Positions 43,838-53,551 of a stretch of 63,730 bases of DNA are shown piece after piece. The position numbers were made by a program, and so were the translations under genes. Source of the stretch: an uncultured Bacteroidota bacterium (GTDB lineage Bacteria > Bacteroidota > Bacteroidia > Bacteroidales > UBA12077); NCBI GenBank assembly GCA_913055635.1, contig CAJXLK010000026.1, forward strand, positions 1-63,730, given 5' to 3'. The notes under the pieces are model-generated. The model was not told where the DNA came from, did not search any database, and worked only from the letters and a program-made list of their open reading frames with translations. Positions within the stretch are counted from its first letter, which is position 1. Each line of letters starts with the position of its first letter.

Positions 43838-45739
43838 TCAAAACCGGCTGACGATGGTTTTGTTCTGATGGTTAAAGATGTCTTTGCCTTCCGGGGTATA
43901 GAGGTACTCGATTCTTTGTTTGTAGTTTTTCTCGATGTTACGGCGTACGATCTTGAGGGTGCTGTTGAGCATATGGTTTTCCTCGGTAAAGCCTTCACCC
44001 AGCACAGCAATGGCTGAGGGCACCCAACGGTCGGGGAACATATTCTCATATTTGCCGCCTTTTTTGAACTGGTCTATTTCAGACTGGATCAGCTCAAGGG
44101 CTGCATTCTGGCCTTCTTCACTTTGAAGGGAAAGATCTTTTTGTACCACCTCATTTTTAATGGCTTCTTTATTGGGCACGATAAGCCCGATGGTGTAGGG
44201 GTCCTGATTGTTGTGAAGCATGCATTGTTCAATATAGGGGGAATGCTCAATCAGGGCTTCTTCAATGGATTCAGGGCTGTACTTTTCCCCGTCGTTTGCA
44301 ATCAGAAGGCTTTTATAACGTCCCAATACATAGAGGAACCCGTCCTTATCGAGGTATCCCAAATCGCCGGTAAAGAACCAACCGTTTTGAATACTTTTTT
44401 CGGTGGCTTCCTGGTTTTTCCAGTAACCGACCATCACGTTTTCACCCCGCACAACGATTTCGCCTTTTTCTTCCAATGGCAATTCCTGGCCATTTTCGTC
44501 ACAAATTTTCAGTTCGAGGTTTTCGACCAGAAAGCCGGAGGAGCCCAGTTTATGTTTGTCGGGGGCGTTGGAAGAGATAATCGGTGCTGTTTCGGAAAGC
44601 CCGTACCCCTGGTACATGGGTATTCCAATGGCATAGAAAAAACGCTGAAGTTCAATATCCAGCAAAGCGCCACCGCCAATAAAAAAATCCAGTTCTCCAC
44701 CAAAACCCTCCCGGATTTTGCTGAAGAGCATTTTATCGTAGAGGTTGATCAGGGGTTTTTTCAGGGCCTGTAAGCCTTTGCCCCGGTTATGGCCTTCTTT
44801 GTTGTATTTGTAGGCGGTTTTCAGGGCCTGTTTGAAGAGTTTCTCTGCCCGTGGCCCCTTTTCACTGATACCCTTTTCAATGTTTTTACGGAAACTCTTG
44901 GCCAGGGCCGGCACACTCAGCAGAAGGTTGGGCTTGAATTCCCTGATGTTTTTGGGAACGTTGCGCAGGGTTTCCACCTGGTTTCTACCCACTTCGACCA
45001 TTCCAATGCTGGCCCCGCTGGCGATAAAGCTGTATATGCCGGCAGTGTGGGCAAAGGAGTGATCGAGGGGCAGGATGAGCAGGGTTTTATAATAGGTGGG
45101 AATGTCCATCAAAGTTAGTGCCTGTTCCACGTTGGCGGTATAGTTCCGGTGGGAGAGAATAATGCCTTTGGGATCGGCCGTTGTACCGGATGTATAGCAA
45201 ATATTGGCGTAATCCGAGCCTTGTATGGACTGATAGATGTGTTCAAAATCGTCTTTATTGGTTTTGAGATAGTTGGCCCCCAGGTTGTAGACTTCTTCTT
45301 TGGGCAACTCGTCACGTTCGTACTTTTCCTTGGGGTCCAGGTAGATGATGTTTTCCAGCTCGGGCAGGTCATTTTTGATCTGATCGATCTTCGAGGCTTG
45401 ATTGCCTGAGACGATCACAATTTTGCAACCGCTGTGGGACAGGCGGAACTTTAACTCGGTGGTGGCTTCCAGTTTCACCGATAAGGGCACGTTGATGGCA
45501 CCACTGTAGAGCACCGCCAGTTCTCCGATGATCCAGTCGTTTCGCCCTTCTGATAAAAGGGCGATTCGGTCGCCTTTCTGAACCCCCATATTAAGCAGTC
45601 CGGCAGCAAACTGTCTTACTTTTTCCCGGGTTTCCGCATAAGTGGTAGGGGTATACTGTCCGTTTTGTTTTTCCCAGAGCATCGGCCGGTCAGCATGCTC
45701 CTTTACTTTTTCCTCAAAGAGGCTGATCAGTGTCTTCAT
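43838..45739 (-). CDS. Long-chain acyl-CoA synthetase (AMP-forming)
   Basis: AMP-binding enzyme of 633 residues that activates fatty acids with ATP and CoA. The P-loop YTSGTTADPKGIILSH, GYGLSETAP, TGDLGYLDKDGFLYVLGR and the C-terminal lysine region (NDGEKYSPESIEEAL) are intact. The length and the insert before GYGLSETAP fit the FadD15-like group. ATG 45739 is supported by the promoter at 45770-45777, which excludes the ATG at 45772. It is a single-gene unit. Confidence 0.93.
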   Translation of the reverse strand: MKTLISLFEEKVKEHADRPMLWEKQNGQYTPTTYAETREKVRQFAAGLLNMGVQKGDRIALLSEGRNDWIIGELAVLYSGAINVPLSVKLEATTELKFRLSHSGCKIVIVSGNQASKIDQIKNDLPELENIIYLDPKEKYERDELPKEEVYNLGANYLKTNKDDFEHIYQSIQGSDYANICYTSGTTADPKGIILSHRNYTANVEQALTLMDIPTYYKTLLILPLDHSFAHTAGIYSFIASGASIGMVEVGRNQVETLRNVPKNIREFKPNLLLSVPALAKSFRKNIEKGISEKGPRAEKLFKQALKTAYKYNKEGHNRGKGLQALKKPLINLYDKMLFSKIREGFGGELDFFIGGGALLDIELQRFFYAIGIPMYQGYGLSETAPIISSNAPDKHKLGSSGFLVENLELKICDENGQELPLEEKGEIVVRGENVMVGYWKNQEATEKSIQNGWFFTGDLGYLDKDGFLYVLGRYKSLLIANDGEKYSPESIEEALIEHSPYIEQCMLHNNQDPYTIGLIVPNKEAIKNEVVQKDLSLQSEEGQNAALELIQSEIDQFKKGGKYENMFPDRWVPSAIAVLGEGFTEENHMLNSTLKIVRRNIEKNYKQRIEYLYTPEGKDIFNHQNKTIVSRF

Positions 45740-45769
45740 ATCTTTAGATTTATAGCCATTCCATGCATT

Positions 45770-45777
45770 CAAATATA
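45770..45777 (-). promoter_or_regulatory. Putative -7 promoter element for the acyl-CoA synthetase gene
   Basis: Minus-strand TATATTTG, an exact TAnnTTTG match, 31 bases before the start at 45739. Confidence 0.6.
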
Positions 45778-45920
45778 AAAATAAATTCGTTCATTGATAT
45801 TTTCGGGAGTCAATCAAACTTGAAGCTGGTTTGTCGATATACCAGGGGATGAATGCACATATGATCAGGAAAAAATTGCAGGGCGGGCTTTATAATTTTC
45901 ATATCTCTGCAATTTTTAGT

Positions 45921-45928
45921 TATATTTG
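45921..45928 (+). promoter_or_regulatory. Putative -7 promoter element for the SPOR lipoprotein gene
   Basis: TATATTTG, an exact TAnnTTTG match, 31 bases before ATG 45959. Confidence 0.6.
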
Positions 45929-45958
45929 TATTAAACCGGTCAAAAAAAATATTCGCTT

Positions 45959-46435
45959 ATGAAACGATTACTCATATTAGCATTGCTGATCGCTCCCCTT
46001 TTTCAATCCTGTGATTTTTTTCAGAAGAAAGATCTTTTCTCCAATAACGAGGATTCGGTGAAAGTATACCAGCAAAAGCAGGATAGCCTCAAATATGTTG
46101 ATTCTATACGGGAGCTTCAGCAAAAGGTGAATCATTTGAAAAGTCAACACCGCCAGCTTCTCGATTCCCTACGCAATAGCAGGTCAGACCAACCTTCAGG
46201 GGGGAGTTATAAATATCATGTCATTTTAGGGAGCTTTAAAAACCCTGAATATCTCAAATCCTACAATCAATATGTTCAGGACCGGGGTTTCGAGACCACC
46301 ATTTTGGAGAACCAGTATAGTTTTCAAATGGTGGCCGTTGAGTCGACCAACAGTTGGCAGAAGGCAGTGCGCACCCTTGAAGAATTAAGAAAAGGATTTG
46401 AGAAGACCGCATGGATTTATGCGGCCAAGCAGTAG
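45959..46435 (+). CDS. SPOR-domain lipoprotein
   Basis: Small lipoprotein of 158 residues. The lipobox FQSC gives Cys18; residues 40-75 are a likely coiled coil (KQDSLKYVDSIRELQQKVNH); a SPOR-like domain covers about 83-155 (YKYHVILGSFKNPEYLKSYN, MVAVESTNSWQKAVRTLEEL). SPOR domains bind septal glycan strands lacking stem peptides, so a cell-division or cell-wall role is likely but not shown. It is transcribed from its own promoter. Confidence 0.82.
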   Translation: MKRLLILALLIAPLFQSCDFFQKKDLFSNNEDSVKVYQQKQDSLKYVDSIRELQQKVNHLKSQHRQLLDSLRNSRSDQPSGGSYKYHVILGSFKNPEYLKSYNQYVQDRGFETTILENQYSFQMVAVESTNSWQKAVRTLEELRKGFEKTAWIYAAKQ

Positions 46436-46622
46436 CGGCCTATCAACAGCTCGAGTCGATCAATGGCACGCGCGTAATAAAACTGAATGGAGTCTGAGGC
46501 ATCGGGCTCCATTTTTTCTTTAATCGCTTGTAAGTTCGGCCCTCAGAAGCGAGCCTTGCCAGGACGGTATTTTTTATTGGTCCAGCCTTGTGTGTAACAT
46601 TTGAGAAGTTGGGGAAAAATTT

Positions 46623-46630
46623 TAGATTTG
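46623..46630 (+). promoter_or_regulatory. Putative -7 promoter element for the MFS gene
   Basis: TAGATTTG matches TAnnTTTG 41 bases before ATG 46671. Confidence 0.55.
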
Positions 46631-46670
46631 GGAGCCCTATTTTTCAGACAAACCTTAAAAACCGCAAATA

Positions 46671-48596
46671 ATGACACAAAAGACGCTCAAAGATTCGCCA
46701 TTCGCACGTTGGCTGGTATTGTTGCTGACAAGCGCTGTGATGTTTTTCAACTATTATTTCTATGATGCTTTGTCGCCCCTGAAAGATTTGATGCAGGAAA
46801 ATCTGGGATTTACCTCCTCTGAATATGGCACGTTCATGTCGGCCTATTCAGTACCTAATGTTTTCCTGGCTATGGCAGTGGTAGGGGGCATCATCCTGGA
46901 CCGGATCGGTATCCGCATCACAGGTTTTGTCTTTGTTCTTTTTATGGCCATAGGTACGACCCTGACGGCCTATGGAGCTTCAGATGTTTATCTGAGCGGA
47001 GGCTTTGGTTATGAATTCATGAGTTCTTTCTGGCCGGATGTTTCTCCTGCCCTTAAGATGATGTATTTAGGATTCTTCCTGTTCGGGTTGGGGGCCGAGA
47101 CCAGCATTGTGGTCCTATCCAAAGCCATTGTCAAGTGGTTCAAGGGCAAAGAGATTGCCCTGGCCCTGGGGCTGAACGTGGCCATTGGAAGGCTGGGAAC
47201 GGCACTGGCTCTGAATTTGAGCCCGTCCCTGGCTGAAGTGCAATGGACCAACGCCATCTGGTTCGGCGCCATGCTGCTTTGGATTGGTCTGCTGACGTTC
47301 ATCATTTATATGCTGATGGATTTGAAGATCGACCGGCAGATCAAGGAAACCCTGCCCCACGATGCCGAAGATGAGTTCCGTTGGAAAGACCTGAAATTTT
47401 TGGTCACCAACCGTACCTTCATTTTTATTACCCTGTTGTGTGTCACGTTTTATTCGGCGGTATTCCCCTTTGTCAAGTATGCCCCTGACCTTTTGATGAA
47501 TAAGTTCAACCTGCCCCGGCAAATCGCAGGCAATATCTCTTCCATTTTGATGTACGGGACCATTGTGCTCACCCCGGTTTTTGGCTGGATTGCCGATTAT
47601 AAGGGAAAGAGCGCAACGCTGATGTACCTGGGCTCGGTTCTGTTGATCGCAGCCCACCTGATGTTTGCCAAAACGATGATTAGCCCTTTTATCCCCATTT
47701 TCATCCTGGGGGTTGCCTTTGCCCTGGTGCCGGCGGCCATGTGGCCTGCGGTGACCAAAATCGTTGGGGAGAATAAAATCGGAACGGCTTATGGGTTTAT
47801 GTTCTCTGTTCAGAACATTGGACTGTGGGGCTTGCCCATCCTGATCGGTGTGGTCCTGGATTCTTCCAACCCCAATTATGCCACTGAATTGACCCAGCAA
47901 CAGTTTATATCTTTACAGAAAAATCAGGTATACGAGGAGGTATACGATAATACCTCGGGGGAAGTGATGAAAAACAACCGGCTCAATGTGAAGTATATTG
48001 TTCACAAAGGCGACTGCACCGGCGATATTGTATGGAAGGCGATTCATGAGGTAAAGACCGATGACCAGGGCAAATTCCGGGTTAAACTGGACGAATATGA
48101 CCGGCTGAACATCGCCAGTTTTGACCTGGTCAATGTGGATGCCTATGACCTGGGCATTCGGATTCAGAACCTGGAGCGCGACAGTGCTATGATAGCCAAA
48201 GACACCCTTGTATGGAGTTCAGGAGGCCGTAGCTATAGCAATGTTTATAAGGTCAACGGTCAACCTCTTTCACAGGAAGGATTTGATGCGCTGATCACCA
48301 TTTACAACCGCTCCAACGGCGAGCTGATCTTCCAGGAGAAACAGAATCTGACTACCAACGAAAAAGGGGTTTATACGGCTAAACTGGGTGCCGGTGTGGC
48401 CCAGAAGGCTGACTATGATTATTATTCTTTCGAGCAGGGCCAATACTGCGCCGAGATCGTTAAACCCCTGGATTATACCAATTCGATGTTGATGCTGGCG
48501 GGTCTTGGTGTCCTGGGCATCCTGTTTGCCTTCCTGTTGAAGCGGGATGATAAGGTTTCGGGTTATGGCCTTGAAAAACCCAATAAAATGGATTAA
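46671..48596 (+). CDS. MFS permease with a large soluble insert
   Basis: Major facilitator permease of 641 residues, about 200 longer than a normal one. Helices 1-11 occupy residues 12-398 (with GGIILDRIGIRITG between helices 2 and 3). Residues about 400-605 are hydrophilic (YATELTQQQFISLQKNQVYE, LVWSSGGRSYSNVYKVNGQP) and are followed by a last helix at about 608-628. The insert thus sits between helices 11 and 12 and should be on the outer face if the N-terminus is cytosolic. The substrate is unknown. A strong terminator follows. Confidence 0.88.
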   Translation: MTQKTLKDSPFARWLVLLLTSAVMFFNYYFYDALSPLKDLMQENLGFTSSEYGTFMSAYSVPNVFLAMAVVGGIILDRIGIRITGFVFVLFMAIGTTLTAYGASDVYLSGGFGYEFMSSFWPDVSPALKMMYLGFFLFGLGAETSIVVLSKAIVKWFKGKEIALALGLNVAIGRLGTALALNLSPSLAEVQWTNAIWFGAMLLWIGLLTFIIYMLMDLKIDRQIKETLPHDAEDEFRWKDLKFLVTNRTFIFITLLCVTFYSAVFPFVKYAPDLLMNKFNLPRQIAGNISSILMYGTIVLTPVFGWIADYKGKSATLMYLGSVLLIAAHLMFAKTMISPFIPIFILGVAFALVPAAMWPAVTKIVGENKIGTAYGFMFSVQNIGLWGLPILIGVVLDSSNPNYATELTQQQFISLQKNQVYEEVYDNTSGEVMKNNRLNVKYIVHKGDCTGDIVWKAIHEVKTDDQGKFRVKLDEYDRLNIASFDLVNVDAYDLGIRIQNLERDSAMIAKDTLVWSSGGRSYSNVYKVNGQPLSQEGFDALITIYNRSNGELIFQEKQNLTTNEKGVYTAKLGAGVAQKADYDYYSFEQGQYCAEIVKPLDYTNSMLMLAGLGVLGILFAFLLKRDDKVSGYGLEKPNKMD

Positions 48597-48629
48597 TGAT
48601 CCGGGTGGTTCATCCATCGAACCCCAATT

Positions 48630-48667
48630 AAAAAAGCGGTCCGGCCCTGCCGAACCGCTTTTTTTTG
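48630..48667 (+). terminator. Intrinsic terminator after the MFS gene
   Basis: AGCGGTCCGGC and GCCGAACCGCT form an 11-bp stem with one mismatch, flanked by A-run and T-run. It lies about 35 bases past the stop. Confidence 0.85.
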
Positions 48668-48884
48668 GGTGGGGATTTTTGTATTTATAGGCTCCTGGCC
48701 ATGTTGGATTTTCTGTTTTTAACAGGCTCCCTGCTTATGGTGGGATTTCTGGATGTGATAAAGCGCTGATTGGCTCGCTGGTGCACCTGTCTATGCTCCA
48801 ATAACCGGGGGCTTTGTTTCCGTGGAATGCCCATCTTCCCTGCTGATTGTTTTGCTCAGGACCAGGTATGACAGCGGAAAAGGG

Positions 48885-50153
48885 CTAATCTTTTTCGATC
48901 AGGCTGTCTCTGGAGGGGCCGGTTGAAATAAGACGGACAGTGATGCCGGTTTGTTTTTCAATGAAATGGACATATTTACGAAAGGCCTCTGGAAGTTCAC
49001 TGAAGTAGGTGGCCCCGGATATGTCCGCATTCCATCCCTCCAATTCCTGATAGATGGGTTCGGCCACTTCGTACTGGTTATAGGGAAAATGACGGATGGT
49101 GCTGCCATCGTTCATTTTATAACCGGTACAGACCTTGACGGTGTCGAACTGGCTCATCACATCGGCTTTGGTCATCACCAGCTGAGTTACCCCGTTGAGC
49201 ATGATGGCGTAATTCAGGGCAGGCAGATCGAGCCAGCCGCAACGCCGGGGTCTGCCGGTGGTGGCCCCGTATTCATTGCCCTGTTCCTGAAGCTGGCGGC
49301 CTTCGGCATTGGTCAGTTCAGTGGGAAAAGGGCCACTGCCCACCCGGGTGCAATAAGCCTTGAACACCCCAAAGACTTCCCCCACATTTTTGGGAGAAAC
49401 CCCCAGGCCGATGCAGGCTCCGGCGCATATGGTATTGGAAGAGGTCACATAGGGATAGGATCCAAAATCAATATCCAGCAGCGTTCCCTGGGCGCCTTCG
49501 GCCAGCACCGATTTGTCCTGGCCCAGGTATTGGTTGATCAGGTGTTCACTGTCGACAAAAGCAAATTGCCGCAGGCTTTCAACGGCCTCAAACCACTCTT
49601 TTTCCTTGTCTTCCAGGCTGTATTGAAAGTCATACTGGGCCAGCAAATCCTGATGCTTCTTCTTTAGAAAATTATACTTCTCGCGAAAATCATGGCTTTC
49701 AATGTCGCCAACCCGCAAACCGTTGCGCCCGGTCTTGTCCATATAAGTGGGTCCAATGCCTTTCAGGGTAGAGCCTATCTTCGATTTGCCCTTGGCCGAT
49801 TCAGAAGCCGCATCCAGAATGCGATGGGTCGGTAAAATTAAATGGGCTTTGCGTGAAATGGCCAGGTTGTTGTTCAGGTTTATCCCCTTGTGCTTCAGTT
49901 CTTCCACTTCCTCGCGAAAAATTACCGGGTCCAGTACAACGCCATTGCCAATCACGTTGTGGATGTTCTTATGAAAAACCCCCGAGGGGATGTTGTGCAA
50001 AATGTGCTTGACATTGCCAAATTCCAACGAATGACCGGCATTTGGCCCGCCCTGGAAACGCGCTACCACATCATACCGCGAGGCAAATACATCTACTATC
50101 TTACCTTTGCCTTCGTCGCCCCATTGCAGGCCAAGTAATACGTTTAATTTCAT
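48885..50153 (-). CDS. purA: Adenylosuccinate synthase
   Basis: PurA of 422 residues joins IMP and aspartate using GTP, the first step to AMP. Motifs GLQWGDEGKGKIVD (catalytic Asp), GGPNAGHSLEF (catalytic His), GIGPTYMDKTGRNGLR, and EGAQGTLLDIDFGSYPYVTSSN are present; these confirm a full-length enzyme. It follows fur on the same strand, after a terminator. Confidence 0.98.
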   Translation of the reverse strand: MKLNVLLGLQWGDEGKGKIVDVFASRYDVVARFQGGPNAGHSLEFGNVKHILHNIPSGVFHKNIHNVIGNGVVLDPVIFREEVEELKHKGINLNNNLAISRKAHLILPTHRILDAASESAKGKSKIGSTLKGIGPTYMDKTGRNGLRVGDIESHDFREKYNFLKKKHQDLLAQYDFQYSLEDKEKEWFEAVESLRQFAFVDSEHLINQYLGQDKSVLAEGAQGTLLDIDFGSYPYVTSSNTICAGACIGLGVSPKNVGEVFGVFKAYCTRVGSGPFPTELTNAEGRQLQEQGNEYGATTGRPRRCGWLDLPALNYAIMLNGVTQLVMTKADVMSQFDTVKVCTGYKMNDGSTIRHFPYNQYEVAEPIYQELEGWNADISGATYFSELPEAFRKYVHFIEKQTGITVRLISTGPSRDSLIEKD

Positions 50154-50196
50154 AGTCCTTCCTTTTAACGATGATTTTTTAACCAGTCCCTAAAAA

Positions 50197-50226
50197 TAAA
50201 AAAATCCCCTTTGATATAAAGGGGAA
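50197..50226 (-). terminator. Intrinsic terminator after the Fur-family gene
   Basis: Arms TCCCCTTT (50205-50212) and AAAGGGGA (50218-50225) with a 5-base loop and a run of seven T on the minus strand, about 30 bases past the fur stop. Confidence 0.8.
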
Positions 50227-50254
50227 GAAAAAGTTTTTTCTAAACAAAAGCGGT

Positions 50255-50722
50255 TTAGGCTTTCCGGTTTAGCTTTTTGTCTTTACAGTCTTTGCATAGC
50301 CCGTAAAAGTAAAGCGAATGGTAGCTGATGTCAAAATCCATCAGGTCGGAGATGGTGTTTTGTATTTCCTGAATCCGCGGATCACAAAATTCAATGACCT
50401 TGCCACACTCCTGACAAATCAGATGATCGTGTTGCTTACATTGGTAAGCCTTTTCGAACTGCGCAATGTTCTTGCCAAACTGATGCTTCACCACCAGGTT
50501 GCTCTCCAATAACAATTCAATGGTATTATATAATGTAGCCCTGCTCACCCGGTAGTTTTTGTTCTTCATACTGATGTAGAGGGTCTCAATGTCGAAATGG
50601 TTGTCCCTGGAATAAATCTCATCCAGTATGGCGTATCTTTCAGGAGTTTTTCTATGGCCATGTTTTTCCAGGTAGCTTGTGAAAATATTTTTGACGGTGT
50701 CTTTGGTTTCACTACATACCAT
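50255..50722 (-). CDS. Fur-family transcriptional regulator
   Basis: Metal-dependent repressor of 155 residues. The winged helix domain covers about 10-85 ([27 protein letters not shown], cut by variation), and the metal/dimer domain has [16 protein letters not shown] with a CxxC pair and a second CKDCKD pair near the end that should hold structural zinc. It may be Fur, PerR or Zur; the residues do not decide. The AT-rich upstream gap may contain its own operator, but none is clear. Confidence 0.92.
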   Translation of the reverse strand: MVCSETKDTVKNIFTSYLEKHGHRKTPERYAILDEIYSRDNHFDIETLYISMKNKNYRVSRATLYNTIELLLESNLVVKHQFGKNIAQFEKAYQCKQHDHLICQECGKVIEFCDPRIQEIQNTISDLMDFDISYHSLYFYGLCKDCKDKKLNRKA

Positions 50723-51289
50723 AATCCTGAATCATTTAATTTTAGTATAAAATTAGAATAAAAATTTGGATTAAGGAATAATTATTTAGAATTATTTTAA
50801 AAAAAAATAATGTCCTCGATCATGTGGCTCTGGGTCGTGGTCGGATTGACCGGACCCTGATTATTCAGAATGCCGTCTGGGTCGGTTGTGCCGCAAAATT
50901 GCAACGGAATGGGGGAGGGGAGGATTATAGAGAAAGATTTGATTATCAATAATTTAGGCAATTAAAAAAAACCGGATTTGGCTTCAATAAGTGGCCGGGA
51001 TTCAGAAGATATTTCTGAAAGACGGAAGGATCGGGTGTCATGGTATGGCTTTACCAGTGGGGTTAGGTTCAGACCGGGAAAAATGGGCTTCATTCCTCCT
51101 GATATGGCGGGGTTATGATCTCAGGTTGGCAGACCCGCTTTAAGGAGGTTAGGGACCCCCCTTAAGGAGGTTAGGGACCCACCTTAAGGGGGTTAAGGAC
51201 CCGCTTTAAGGTGGTCTAAGCAGGTCACAACGTTTTTTGAATGAAGGCAAAAAATTTTTCCGGGGAAAAATGCTGGAGCTTCAGGGAGT
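50723..51289. other. Gap between the Fur gene and the RSH gene
   Basis: 567 bases without a gene. The first 100 are AT-rich and should hold the fur promoter. The middle shows nothing. A 22-bp tandem palindromic array fills 51132-51219. Confidence 0.5.
51132..51219. repeat. 22-bp tandem palindromic array D
   Basis: Four units starting at 51132, 51154, 51176 and 51198 with an exact 22-bp period. Each begins GACCC and has an imperfect palindrome around CTTTAAGG or CCTTAAGG (for example GACCCCCCTTAAGGAGGTTA). The design ACC-core-GGT resembles arrays A-C, but the core is TTAA instead of TTAG. It lies about 70 bases past the RSH stop. Confidence 0.85.
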
Positions 51290-53551
51290 TTAAACGTCTT
51301 CAAATCTTTTGACGGAATCGACCCCTTTGATTTTACTGATATTGAGGATCAGGTTGTTCAGGTCGGAAACATTGTGCACGTAAAGTTCGATATAACCTTC
51401 AAAGACCCCGTCGAAAGATTCAAAGGAAATCTTATTGATGTTGGCATTTAATTCATTGGATATTAATGTGATAATGTCTTTAGCCACGCCAATGCGGTCA
51501 ATCCCTTTGATGCTCAGTTTGGCAAGGAAGGATAGGAATTTGTGGGTGGTCCACTGGGCAGGGACAATATATTGGCCTTCGCTGGACATCAACTTGATGG
51601 CATTGGGACATTTGGCCTTATGGACAACGATTACATCGGAACTGGGATTTTTGTACCCCACTACATCATCGCCGGGAATGGGATGGCAGCAGCTGGCCAC
51701 CTGGTAAGGCAACTGATTCTCATCGATGTCTTCCTTAATGATAAAGGGGGATTTGTAGTTGAACTGATCTTTGTTCTTAGAGGAAGAATCGTGGTTTTTG
51801 GCCAGGGTTTTGTGGGCTGTTCGGGAGAGTTGCAGCCCCCAGTAGCGGATAAATTTGCTGCGCGAATGCTTTTTGATGACTTTGTCAATGCCTTCGAGCG
51901 AAATGATGCCACTGCCTATTTTGCTGTAAAGCTCTTCTTTGGAGGAAACCTCGTAAGCATTGATCAGTTTGCGCACCAAATTGGAATTGGGGTACAGCCC
52001 CCTTTCATCGAGTTTCTTCTTCAGTTCGTTTTTACCCTTATAGATTCGGTTTTTGGTTTCAGCTTTGATGGCGTTGGTGATGGCTGCTTTGGCTTTGGCG
52101 GTTCGCGCATAGTTGAGCCATTCCTGCTGGATCTTTTGATTTTCTGAGGTCAGGATTTCTACCTGATCGCCATTTTGTATTTCATGGCTCAGGGGAACCA
52201 ACTGGTGATTGACTTTGGCGCCAATGGCTTTGTTACCCACCTGGGTATGAATTTCGTATGCAAAATCCAGGGCAGTGGCATTTTTGGGCAGGGTTTTGGT
52301 GTCACCCTTGGGTGTAAATACAAATATTTCTGAGGAGAAAAGGTTGAGGCGAAACTCGTCGAGGAATTCGAGGCTGTCGGGTTTAGGGCTGTCCAGGTGT
52401 TCTTTGATTTTGGAGAGCCATTTATCGAGTTCGTCGTTGCGTTCGTTGTGATTTTTGTATTTCCACCGGGCGGCAAATCCTTTTTTGGCGAAATCATCCA
52501 TTCGTTTAGAGCGAATCTGCACTTCCATCCAGTGGCCTTGGGGCCCCATAACGGTTACATGGAGGGCTTCATACCCGTTCGATTTGGGGCTGCTGATCCA
52601 ATCGCGGATGCGTTCGGGTTTGGGCACATATATGTCGGTCAACAGGGAATAAACATCCCAGCATTGGGCCTTTTCAGGTTTATCCTGTGTGGGATGAATG
52701 ACAATCCGGATATTGAGCAGGTTGGAGATCTCATGAAAAGAGATGTTTTCCTGCTGCATGATGTTCCAGATGGAATAAATGGTTTTGGGTTTGGCTACAA
52801 TGTGATAATCAATGCCGTTTTCCCTGAGTTTATTGTGGATGGGGGTGGTAAATTCCTCTATTTCTTTTTTCCTTTGTTCTTTGGTGGCTTCCAGTTGATC
52901 GACTATTTCCTGGTAGGTATTGGGGTGGCGGTATTTGAGGCTGAGGTCTTCCAGTTCGTTTTTGAGGGAATAAAGGCCTAAGCGATGGGCCAGGGGGGCG
53001 TAAAAGTAAATGGTTTCTCCGGAAATTTTAATTTGTTTGTTCGGGGGCATTGAATCCAGGGTGCGCATATTGTGCAGGCGGTCGGCCAGTTTGATGATGA
53101 TTACCCGTACATCGTGGGTCAGGGTCATCAGGATTTTCCGGAAGTTTTCAGCCTGCAGCGACTTTTTCCGGTCGAACACCTCGGCGATTTTCGTGAGCCC
53201 ATCGATAATCACGCCAATGCGATCGCCGAACTCCTGCTTAATATCTTTAATGGTGGAAGGAGTGTCTTCTACCACATCATGTAGCAGGGCAGAGGCGACC
53301 GCTTCGCCCTCGAGTCCGATTTCCTCGTTAACAATACGGGCCACTGCCAGAGGATGGATGATGTATGGCTCGCCTGAATTGCGGTGAACTCCATCATGCA
53401 TTTTGTTGGCCAGGTGGAAAGCTCTGCGCACCAGATCCAACTCGTCTTCTCCCATTGACGTAGCACAACTATCCATTAACAGGTTATATTGCTCCTGGAT
53501 ATATTGTTCCTCCTTACTGGAGATATTTCTTGCCTTTGTTGTCGTGTCCAT
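51290..53551 (-). CDS. RelA/SpoT homologue, SpoT-like hydrolase with degenerate synthetase site
   Basis: RSH protein of 753 residues with HD hydrolase (about 25-200), synthetase-like (about 240-365), TGS (about 410-470), helical and ACT (about 675-750) domains. The hydrolase motifs are intact: His66, HDVVED with His91-Asp92, and KLADRLHNMRT. The synthetase-like domain keeps SNGYEALH and Glu343 in EVQIRS, but Asn277 replaces the metal-binding Asp of the DLxxIR motif, Ile264 stands where WNKM has Lys, Lys356 replaces Glu and Arg362 replaces His in the AExGxAAHW motif. I infer a (p)ppGpp hydrolase with weak or no synthetase. A separate synthetase would be expected elsewhere. Confidence 0.9.
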   Translation of the reverse strand: MDTTTKARNISSKEEQYIQEQYNLLMDSCATSMGEDELDLVRRAFHLANKMHDGVHRNSGEPYIIHPLAVARIVNEEIGLEGEAVASALLHDVVEDTPSTIKDIKQEFGDRIGVIIDGLTKIAEVFDRKKSLQAENFRKILMTLTHDVRVIIIKLADRLHNMRTLDSMPPNKQIKISGETIYFYAPLAHRLGLYSLKNELEDLSLKYRHPNTYQEIVDQLEATKEQRKKEIEEFTTPIHNKLRENGIDYHIVAKPKTIYSIWNIMQQENISFHEISNLLNIRIVIHPTQDKPEKAQCWDVYSLLTDIYVPKPERIRDWISSPKSNGYEALHVTVMGPQGHWMEVQIRSKRMDDFAKKGFAARWKYKNHNERNDELDKWLSKIKEHLDSPKPDSLEFLDEFRLNLFSSEIFVFTPKGDTKTLPKNATALDFAYEIHTQVGNKAIGAKVNHQLVPLSHEIQNGDQVEILTSENQKIQQEWLNYARTAKAKAAITNAIKAETKNRIYKGKNELKKKLDERGLYPNSNLVRKLINAYEVSSKEELYSKIGSGIISLEGIDKVIKKHSRSKFIRYWGLQLSRTAHKTLAKNHDSSSKNKDQFNYKSPFIIKEDIDENQLPYQVASCCHPIPGDDVVGYKNPSSDVIVVHKAKCPNAIKLMSSEGQYIVPAQWTTHKFLSFLAKLSIKGIDRIGVAKDIITLISNELNANINKISFESFDGVFEGYIELYVHNVSDLNNLILNISKIKGVDSVKRFEDV

